From Planctomycetota bacterium (GTDB taxonomy: Bacteria; Planctomycetota; Planctomycetia; Planctomycetales; Planctomycetaceae), in assembly GCA_013151585.1 (NCBI GenBank), contig JAADHY010000018.1, positions 1 through 7,608 on the forward strand: a stretch of 7,608 bases of DNA. The letters are read 5' to 3'. Position 1 is the first letter of the stretch. The number at the start of each line of letters is the position of its first letter. The position numbers and the translations under genes are program-made. Below are positions 1-5,146 of this stretch, one piece after another. The notes beneath the pieces were generated by a model that worked only from the letters and a program-made list of their open reading frames with translations, made no database searches and was not told where the DNA came from.

Positions 1-1383
1 GCCGTTGTCTTGCTCACCCGGGCGGCGAGCGAACAAGACCTGATCGAGGCGCTGGAGGTGTGGCAACAGGTCGACGGACGAAAAGCGACGCCTGTGACTT
101 ATGCCGATCAAAAATACCATCGATGGAGCAAGCCCGGCGAAGGAGGGGATCAAGAGGTCCAGTTCTATTGGACGCAGGGGCGGACCTTGTGCCTGTCCAA
201 CAGCGAAAAGGCCCTTCGCAAGACAATCGATTTCGCGAGCCGCTCAGGGCCGGGTTCGCCTGGCAAGAAGTCGTTGGCCGAGTCAACTCCTTTCCGCGCA
301 GCCGTCTCTGAATTGGCGGCGAATGTCGTTGCTGTGGCCTATCTGAACCCGCGCGCTTGGGACAGCCAGGTCGAACGATCGGCTGACAATCGGATGTTTG
401 TCGAGCTGTGGCATCGGTGCCAGTCGGTCGTGTTGTCAGTGGCGCTCGATCCAGGGATCCGAGTCACGGAGAACGTGCGCTGGCGACCGACCACCGCCGA
501 GGTCCCTGCACAACCCCACGGCGACGGCGAGCCGCTGGCAGTCGCCCGTTGCTTGGCTGGTGTTCCCCCCGAGGCTTTGCTGGTCGCGTGCGGCAAACTG
601 CGAGTCGCTCCCGATTGGATCGACCGGTTTGTCGAATTGATTCCACCTAATGACCGTCGCGAAATTGCGGGGCTGCGGCGGGTGTTGCGAGGCCTGCTTT
701 TGGGATTTGACCTGTTCAGCGACGTGCTGCCGGAGTGCCAAGGAAATTGGTCGGCGTTCGTTGTGGCGAGCGACCAGAAGCAGTCCAACCGGCTGCCGAT
801 CGATGCCGCGATTCGGATTCCTGTCCCTCGCGACAAGCGGTTGAGCTCTGATTCTTCTGGCACGACCGTGTACAACGCGTTGGACAATGCATTGTCTGCC
901 GGAGCGAACTTACTCGGCGCGGTGCGCAACGCAGAATCGACCGGCCCGCTCGTTGTGCTCCGCCAAAAGGGGGAAGGACTGGATCGCGTACGCTGGCTGG
1001 ATGGTCTTGGAATTTGCGAACCAGCTTACGGATGGACCGACAGCGCACTGTACCTGGCGACCAGCCCCGCTGTGATACGGTCTTGGATGGACCGAGCCAA
1101 GTCCGGGCAACCTGCCGGGGAGGTTTTGCGGATGAGCCGGTCGTTACCCCGCGACGTGGATCAGGCCGTGCTGCTCAACGTGCGGAGAGTGCGATCCGTT
1201 CTGCGGGATCGCCAATCGTTCTTGGTCCAGCATCTTTCGGCAAGGAATCCGTCGAAGCGGCAGCGAGTAGCGGGCGATCTGGAAGCGATTGCGGACATGC
1301 TCCGCCTGCTCGACTTTGTCTATCTCACCATTCGATCTTCGGAAGAATCGTTCGAAATCACCTTCGGTGGCGATCTGTTCTGA
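1..1383 (+). CDS. Uncharacterised protein, C-terminal part (truncated at left window edge)
   Basis: I do not recognise this protein with confidence. The frame is open from base 1 to a TGA at 1381-1383, giving 460 residues. The TTG at position 10 is probably internal, because the codons before it (Ala-Val-Val) continue the same hydrophobic strand, so the true start lies left of the window. No catalytic motif, membrane segment or cofactor site is visible. Two similar segments recur about 290 residues apart: an FYWTQGRTLCLS block followed by SEKALRKTID..SRSG (about 163-249), and a YGWTDSALYLAT block followed by SPAVIRSWMDRAKSG (about 1027-1107). This suggests a duplicated fold. The style resembles large planctomycete hypothetical proteins of the DUF3352 type, but that is a guess from general appearance. 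The downstream gene on the same strand is 219 bases away and has its own candidate promoter, so cotranscription is not implied. Confidence 0.8.
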   Translation, partial: AVVLLTRAASEQDLIEALEVWQQVDGRKATPVTYADQKYHRWSKPGEGGDQEVQFYWTQGRTLCLSNSEKALRKTIDFASRSGPGSPGKKSLAESTPFRAAVSELAANVVAVAYLNPRAWDSQVERSADNRMFVELWHRCQSVVLSVALDPGIRVTENVRWRPTTAEVPAQPHGDGEPLAVARCLAGVPPEALLVACGKLRVAPDWIDRFVELIPPNDRREIAGLRRVLRGLLLGFDLFSDVLPECQGNWSAFVVASDQKQSNRLPIDAAIRIPVPRDKRLSSDSSGTTVYNALDNALSAGANLLGAVRNAESTGPLVVLRQKGEGLDRVRWLDGLGICEPAYGWTDSALYLATSPAVIRSWMDRAKSGQPAGEVLRMSRSLPRDVDQAVLLNVRRVRSVLRDRQSFLVQHLSARNPSKRQRVAGDLEAIADMLRLLDFVYLTIRSSEESFEITFGGDLF

Positions 1384-1445
1384 CACAAGCCGCACACTCT
1401 GCCTACACTTCCCAGGTTTTTGCTATTTGCCAGTCTGCGCGACCG

Positions 1446-1472
1446 TTGGACTTTGGCAACATGTGGTAGAGT
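1446..1472 (+). promoter_or_regulatory. Candidate sigma70-type promoter for the 111-aa gene
   Basis: A TTGGAC hexamer (1446-1451) and a TAGAGT hexamer (1467-1472) resemble -35 and -10 boxes. A TG dinucleotide one base before the second box gives an extended -10 (TGGTAGAGT). The 15-base spacer is short, which lowers confidence. Transcription would start near 1479, leaving a leader of about 124 bases that begins with the hairpin at 1482-1507. Sequence resemblance only. Confidence 0.3.
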
Positions 1473-1481
1473 TTCAACGAA

Positions 1482-1520
1482 CGCGTGTCGCCGGCAGGCA
1501 ACACGCGGCAATAGGCGTGT
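1482..1520 (+). promoter_or_regulatory. Two mutually exclusive hairpins in the leader of the 111-aa gene
   Basis: CGCGTGT (1482-1488) is perfectly complementary to ACACGCG (1501-1507). Inside it GCC (1490-1492) pairs with GGC (1497-1499) around a GGCA loop, leaving one C/A mismatch. The same ACACGC (1501-1506) also pairs perfectly with GCGTGT (1515-1520) around an 8-base loop. The octamer GCGTGTCG occurs twice (1483-1490 and 1515-1522), which creates the choice. No U-run follows either hairpin, so neither is a standard intrinsic terminator. It could be a leader switch, a 3' end structure of the upstream gene or a protein-binding site. The pairings are seen directly; the function is inferred. 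Confidence 0.35.
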
Positions 1521-1602
1521 CGTCCCAGCCTACGTGCAAGGGGCGTCGAGATCCTCTGTTGCCAGTGGTCCGGATTTTTCATTGAAAGCGGGTTGAAAAC
1601 GT

Positions 1603-1938
1603 ATGGTCGAAGCAGAAAGTTATCCTCTCGACGTGGCCACGGTTGATCGCCGGGTGAAGGAGAGACGTCAGACGCTGGACCGTCGGTCGGGTGAGCCGTC
1701 GAACTATCAAGGGGAAGAACGCCGCAAATCGACTCGGCGAAAAGTGGAGCGACGGCGTCAGATCGATCCCACGACTTGTGAGCGGGACTATACGGCGGAC
1801 GAAATCGAATTCATGAACGCTATGGACGAGTACAAACGACGGAGCGGTCGCCAGTTTCCCACGTGGAGCGAAGTGCTAGAAGTCATTCGCAGCCTAGGCT
1901 ACCGTAAAGTGGCTCCGCCTAGCGAGCTCAAGTTTTGA
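1603..1938 (+). CDS. Small Arg-rich protein of unknown function (planctomycete-type)
   Basis: This 111-residue protein has two parts. Residues about 10-60 are strongly basic, with clustered RR and ERR motifs (DRRVKERR, LDRRSGE, EERRKSTRR, KVERRRQ) alternating Arg with Glu/Asp, consistent with a charged helix or a nucleic-acid or protein-binding tail. Residues about 65-105 form a conserved-looking block, YTADEIEFMNAMDEYKRRSG, then FPTWSEVLEV and IRSLGYRK, which I associate with short planctomycete proteins of unknown function. There is no signal peptide, membrane segment or enzyme motif. The ATG at 1603 has only a weak purine-rich region upstream (GCGGGTTGAAAA). The gene stands alone, with a candidate promoter and hairpins in the 219-base spacer before it. 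A degenerate partial copy of its 3' end follows it. The coding call is firm because of the protein pattern; function is unknown. Confidence 0.85.
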   Translation: MVEAESYPLDVATVDRRVKERRQTLDRRSGEPSNYQGEERRKSTRRKVERRRQIDPTTCERDYTADEIEFMNAMDEYKRRSGRQFPTWSEVLEVIRSLGYRKVAPPSELKF

Positions 1939-2050
1939 GTCCGTCGTTCGGCGTCTTCGTCGTAAGACAATCGGGAGCACCCGCTTGGTGCACGACGCCG
2001 TTTGTGATTTCGATTTCCGGCCTGAGAAAGTGGCTCCCGTTTTGAGTCCG
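1906..2050 (+). repeat. Collinear repeat: 3' end of the 111-aa gene and a decayed partial copy behind it
   Basis: AAAGTGGCTCC occurs at 1906-1916, inside the gene, and at 2027-2037. GTTTTGAGTCCG occurs at 1932-1943, across the stop codon, and at 2039-2050. CTTCGTC occurs at 1955-1961 and 2064-2070, in the same order. Translated without its frameshift, the second copy keeps part of the gene's ending: RQSGAPAW (1965-1988) against RRSGRQFPTW, then VI, G and RK spaced as in the gene, and a final Phe-stop (2040-2045). A 1-base and a 14-base deletion relative to the gene account for the rest. This looks like a partial tandem duplication that has decayed. Alternatively, GTTTTGAGTCCG could be a target duplication around a 95-bp insertion, but that would not explain the first shared block. 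Confidence 0.5.
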
Positions 2051-2134
2051 AGAAAGGTCTACGCTTCGTCCGAGACGGCGCTCAGAAGAAGAGGCCGCTT
2101 GCCGCGGCAGTTTGTCATGACGGAACGGCGCCAA

Positions 2135-2156
2135 CATCGACAATTTGTTGTCGATG
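2135..2156. terminator. Perfect hairpin between convergent genes, possible 3' end structure
   Basis: CATCGACAA (2135-2143) and TTGTCGATG (2148-2156) form a perfect 9-bp stem with a TTTG loop. It sits 17 bases past the stop codon of the ligase gene and about 200 bases past the stop of the 111-aa gene, so it could end either transcript. A run of five T on the minus strand lies between the ligase stop codon and the stem rather than after it, so this is not a textbook intrinsic terminator. A weaker inverted repeat, CGGGAGC (1972-1978) with GCTCCCG (2033-2039), is followed by TTTT on the plus strand. Confidence 0.35.
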
Positions 2157-2172
2157 GCAAAAACCGAAGGGC

Positions 2173-3465
2173 CTAAGTCACCCGGAAGAAGCGTCGGCCT
2201 TTCAGTTCGAACCGCGGCAGAGTGCCCGGGAGAACAGCGACCACCTCGGCCCGAAAGTTCAAGCGATCGCGGATCGCCGCTTCGATGCGGTCCGCCAGTG
2301 TGTTGCGGTCGTGCGGCGCGACGTCCCGACTCGGCTCGACCTGAATTCTTAAGTGCGGCATCGACCGTATTGTGTGTACTTCGATCCGAAACTCGGTGAC
2401 TTCGGTGAAGTCTCGGAGAATCGCTTCGATCGTCGAAGGAAAGACGTTATTGCCCCGAATGATGACCATGTCGTCCGCCCGGCCCAATATGCCGCCTTTT
2501 AGCCGCAACGACCAGCGGCCGCAGGAGCAGCGACCGTCTTCCGGTTCAACCAAATCACCCGTGCGGTAACGGATCAACGGGGATCCGGTCCGTCCCAGAT
2601 TCGTGATGACCAATTCGCCGATTTGGCCCGGCTCAACCGGTTCGCCCGTCGCGGGGTCGATCACCTCAGCGATGCACTCGCTCTCCAGCAAGTGCATGGA
2701 ACCTGCGTTCTCGACGCATTCGCAAGCGAGCGATCCCAATTCGGTCATCCCCCAGTGATCGAAGACGCGAGCCTTCCAGGCGGTTTCGATCCGGCTTCGC
2801 GTGCCAGGAATCGCTCCGCCCGGTTCACCGGCCACGATCAATGCTCGGACAGAGGAACCCGCCAGATCGATTCTTTCTTCTCGGGCCACGTCGGCCATGC
2901 GCAAGGCATAGGTCGGAGTGCAGCAGACGACGGTCGCCTGATGGTCGACGATCAGGCGGAGCCGCGCGGACGTACTCATGCCGCCGCCAGCCAGACAAAG
3001 CATGCCCAACCGAGCGGCCCCTTCAAAGGCCGCCCAGAAACCAATGAACGGTCCGAACGAAAACGGCGCACACATTCGATCGGCGGCGGTCAGGCCGGCC
3101 AGCTCGTAAATCTGCCCCCAGCACTCCAGAACCCACTGCCAACTTTCCGGCGTGTCAAGCCAGCGCAAGGGCTGAGCTGTGGTCCCCGACGTCTGGTGCA
3201 TCCGATTGTAGCGCTCCAGGGGATACGTCAGGTTCGTCCCGTAAGGCGGATGAGTGGCCTGATCTTCGATCAACTCCCATTTCGTGCAGAATGGCAAGCG
3301 GCGAAGGTCCGCCAGTGTCTGAACCGACCGAGGGTCGACACCGGCAGCGCGATACTTGGCCTGCCAGAACGGATTGCTCGAAGCAATCTCCCTCAAAAGA
3401 TCACGCAGCCGTTCTGTCTGCCGTCGCTCGATGGCCGCTCGGTCGAAAGGATCGGGATCGTTCAT
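2173..3465 (-). CDS. Phenylacetate-CoA ligase family protein (PaaK-like AMP-forming aryl-CoA ligase)
   Basis: This enzyme belongs to the adenylate-forming superfamily, PaaK branch, which activates an aromatic acid with ATP and then forms its CoA thioester in the cytoplasm. With the ATG at 3465 the protein has 430 residues, close to the usual PaaK length. Motifs appear in order: the phosphate-binding HQTSGTT (90-96), HWGMTELG (237-244), YRTGDL (300-305), a CSCGR cysteine pair (313-317), GRADDM (328-333), and near the C-terminus PRFELKGRR with the expected catalytic Lys at 422. The frame stays open 48 residues upstream, but that extension has no domain character and 3465 fits PaaK N-termini better. 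There is only a weak Shine-Dalgarno (GGA). The ctaB gene ends 189 bases upstream. That gap holds a weak promoter-like pair (TTGCAA at 3570-3575, TATGCT at 3546-3551, 18-base spacer, minus strand). No other paa genes are in view, so the true substrate is unknown and I do not assign paaK. Confidence 0.92.
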   Translation of the reverse strand: MNDPDPFDRAAIERRQTERLRDLLREIASSNPFWQAKYRAAGVDPRSVQTLADLRRLPFCTKWELIEDQATHPPYGTNLTYPLERYNRMHQTSGTTAQPLRWLDTPESWQWVLECWGQIYELAGLTAADRMCAPFSFGPFIGFWAAFEGAARLGMLCLAGGGMSTSARLRLIVDHQATVVCCTPTYALRMADVAREERIDLAGSSVRALIVAGEPGGAIPGTRSRIETAWKARVFDHWGMTELGSLACECVENAGSMHLLESECIAEVIDPATGEPVEPGQIGELVITNLGRTGSPLIRYRTGDLVEPEDGRCSCGRWSLRLKGGILGRADDMVIIRGNNVFPSTIEAILRDFTEVTEFRIEVHTIRSMPHLRIQVEPSRDVAPHDRNTLADRIEAAIRDRLNFRAEVVAVLPGTLPRFELKGRRFFRVT

Positions 3466-3654
3466 GAAGCGTCCGGTTAAGGATCGAATGGGACAGATCT
3501 CTCGATGCGCGACGGGCCAGAAGCCGTTGCCGTCTCGGCCATTCCAGCATAAAACCAAGTGCGATCCCGTTGCAACCCGACAGCGAATCCTGCGCGGCGA
3601 AAGCCCCACGGGCGTTCCATAATGAGCACCGCCCGATCCACCGGCGTTGTCCTC

Positions 3655-4692
3655 TCAAGTCGCCAGCGGCCAGAAGTGCGATACCACCAGCGAAGCGAGT
3701 AACAGCGGAAGGTAGGCCAAAGAGCACCAAAGAAGATGCCGGGCGGAACGCCGGCTGCGCCACTTGGCAAATCTCCATGCAAATCCGAAATACGTGGCAC
3801 TCAAAAAGATCGCGATGGGTGCATAAGCTGCTGTCGCAAAACCGCTGAGCCACGGCAACAGACTGACAGCGAACAGGCCGCCGGCGCCGAGCACGCTTAG
3901 CAGCCCCGTCATTTGGGCCGCCCACGGCCGCGCGTCTGTGAAAGCTTCTTCCGGGCACTTCAGCTCCGAAAAACTGGCAGACGAGGCGACTGAATTTGTC
4001 ACGCTGAGCGCCGGCAACATTCGCAGTCCTGCGCGAGCATAGTCGTGGCGATACAGCCAGCCGATCGCCAGAAAATGCGGGAACTGCCATAAGTAAAGAA
4101 TGCCGAAGAGACTCAGCGCCGCGGTGTCCAGACTTCCGCCCGCGGCTACCCAGCCGAGGACGGGCGGCATGGCCCCCGGTATCGCTCCGACGGCTGTGCA
4201 CAACGCAGTCATCCGTTTCATCGGCGTGTAAACGCCAAGATAGGCCACCAAAGTGAAAGCGGATAAGGCCGCCGTAAGTCCGTTGACGTGAACCAGAAGG
4301 TGCCCCAATCCCAATACGGCCAGCAGCGAGCCGAAGACGAGAGCGGGCCGAGGGCGCAAACGTTTCGCCGGCAGCGGACGACTGGCGGTCCGGCGCATCC
4401 GTCCGTCGGTTCGCCGCTCCGCGTACTGGTTCAAAGTGCCGGCCGCCGCAGCGACCAGGCCAATACCGAGTAACGCGTGCAGCAGCCGCGTCAGACGAAA
4501 GTCCACACCGCTTCCCAAAGCATAGCCGGCCGTCACAGCCAGAAGGGCCATGCTCAGAATGCGCGGTTTCGTAAGCTGCACGTAATCAAAACCTCGCCGG
4601 GCAATCGCTTCCCATCGGGGGCGAGAGCCACTGCCGACCAACGTGCAACTCTCCGCAGGCAACGGGCAGGTTTCGGTGGAACCGGAAGTCAT
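3655..4692 (-). CDS. ctaB: Protoheme IX farnesyltransferase (heme O synthase)
   Basis: This membrane UbiA-family prenyltransferase attaches a farnesyl group to heme b to make heme O, a precursor or cofactor of heme-copper oxidases. The 345 residues carry the family's landmarks: LTKPRI (40-45), the prenyl-diphosphate motif region around N89 with ERRTD (92-96) then RMRRTASRPL, YTPMKR (155-160), AIPGAMPP (170-177), LWQFPHF (201-207) and DYARAGLRMLP (218-228). Several hydrophobic segments follow the expected multi-pass pattern. Two oddities: the usual first Asp of the DxxxD motif is Glu92, and residues 230-258 form an unusual Ser/Glu-rich stretch before the last membrane segments. I chose the ATG at 4692 because GGGAG lies 8 bases before it; the frame also opens at a GTG (4833), but the added 47 residues look non-coding. 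No cytochrome oxidase, heme A synthase or SCO genes are in view. Confidence 0.93.
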   Translation of the reverse strand: MTSGSTETCPLPAESCTLVGSGSRPRWEAIARRGFDYVQLTKPRILSMALLAVTAGYALGSGVDFRLTRLLHALLGIGLVAAAAGTLNQYAERRTDGRMRRTASRPLPAKRLRPRPALVFGSLLAVLGLGHLLVHVNGLTAALSAFTLVAYLGVYTPMKRMTALCTAVGAIPGAMPPVLGWVAAGGSLDTAALSLFGILYLWQFPHFLAIGWLYRHDYARAGLRMLPALSVTNSVASSASFSELKCPEEAFTDARPWAAQMTGLLSVLGAGGLFAVSLLPWLSGFATAAYAPIAIFLSATYFGFAWRFAKWRSRRSARHLLWCSLAYLPLLLASLVVSHFWPLAT

Positions 4693-5146
4693 GGTGGTGT
4701 CTCCCAGAGGAACGTCGCTCGGCCCGCCGATCGCTCCGGCGGCAGGGGAGAGCGAATCGCATCCCAGTCCGTCTGTCCTGCCAGTTCGAGTGATCCGTCC
4801 GCGGCGATCCGCCTCAGCCGTCAGTCCCACCACCGAACATTAGAAAAACAACCGCGAAAGGACGATGCCGTCAGATCGGGGACTGCCAACATGCCGATGT
4901 GCATTGTGGACCGCCGTATCCGGCGCGAGGAGACTTTCGATGCTTTGAGGCAGTGACGAGGATAGGGACGAGGGACAAACAATTGCTTACAGTATGGCGA
5001 ATCGACGAGGATTCCGCCAGCCGGAACAGCTCGTCAAAATAACACCACCCGCGATCTGGCACATCCGTTCGGATCAACAGGGCAAGAAGGCCATCAAGGC
5101 CAAGCCGCTCGTTTCACTCAGGGCGTGCCGTCCGTCTTCGCTCTGC
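4693..5146. other. 454-base intergenic stretch before ctaB
   Basis: I see no gene here. Short open frames (for example 4871-5077 on the minus strand) have no recognisable protein character. On the minus strand a -10-like TCTAAT (complement at 4839-4844) has no good -35 partner; it would give a leader of about 140 bases to ctaB. A strong hairpin lies at 5004-5035. CTCAGGGCG occurs twice at a 29-base period, at 5117-5125 and at 5146-5154, where it spans the stop codon of the hydrolase gene. Confidence 0.5.
5004..5035. terminator. Two-part hairpin downstream of the hydrolase gene
   Basis: GACGAG (5004-5009) pairs with CTCGTC (5030-5035). Inside it TTCCG (5012-5016) pairs with CGGAA (5022-5026) around a CCAGC loop, with a small GA/CAG internal loop between the two stems. 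It lies about 110 bases past the stop codon of the minus-strand hydrolase gene and could mark the 3' end of its transcript. No T-run follows on the minus strand, so intrinsic termination is uncertain. Confidence 0.35.

Noticed and set aside
1891..1900. Perfect 10-base palindrome AGCCTAGGCT
   Set aside because: It lies inside the conserved coding block (Ser-Leu-Gly) of the 111-aa gene and is explained by codon choice; a single 10-base palindrome is not remarkable.
1977..1991. Short hairpin GCACC-CGCTT-GGTGC as a terminator of the 111-aa gene
   Set aside because: The stem is only 5 bp and no T-run follows; it lies inside the degenerate duplicate and is probably incidental.
2094..2108. GCCGC-TTGCC-GCGGC hairpin in the convergent intergenic region
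   Set aside because: A 5-bp GC-only stem is common by chance at this base composition and no T-run follows.
2623..3480. A 285-codon open frame on the plus strand opposite the CoA ligase gene
   Set aside because: It is a mirror frame of a well-supported ligase, with composition typical of antisense translation and no domain.
3466..3609. A 48-residue N-terminal extension of the CoA ligase
   Set aside because: The ATG at 3465 gives a normal PaaK length; the extension begins at a GTG and reads like untranslated sequence (Arg/Cys/Trp-rich).
3401..4201. A 266-codon open frame on the minus strand bridging ctaB and the ligase gene
   Set aside because: It overlaps both genes in another frame, and its Arg/Ala-rich product has no recognisable features; both overlapped genes have complete family motifs.
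4693..4833. A 47-residue N-terminal extension of CtaB from a GTG
   Set aside because: The extension has no homology character or membrane segment, while the ATG at 4692 has a good GGGAG ribosome site.
4871..5077. A 68-codon minus-strand frame in the gap before ctaB
   Set aside because: It has no domain, no convincing ribosome site and low-quality composition, and it runs across the hairpin at 5004-5035.
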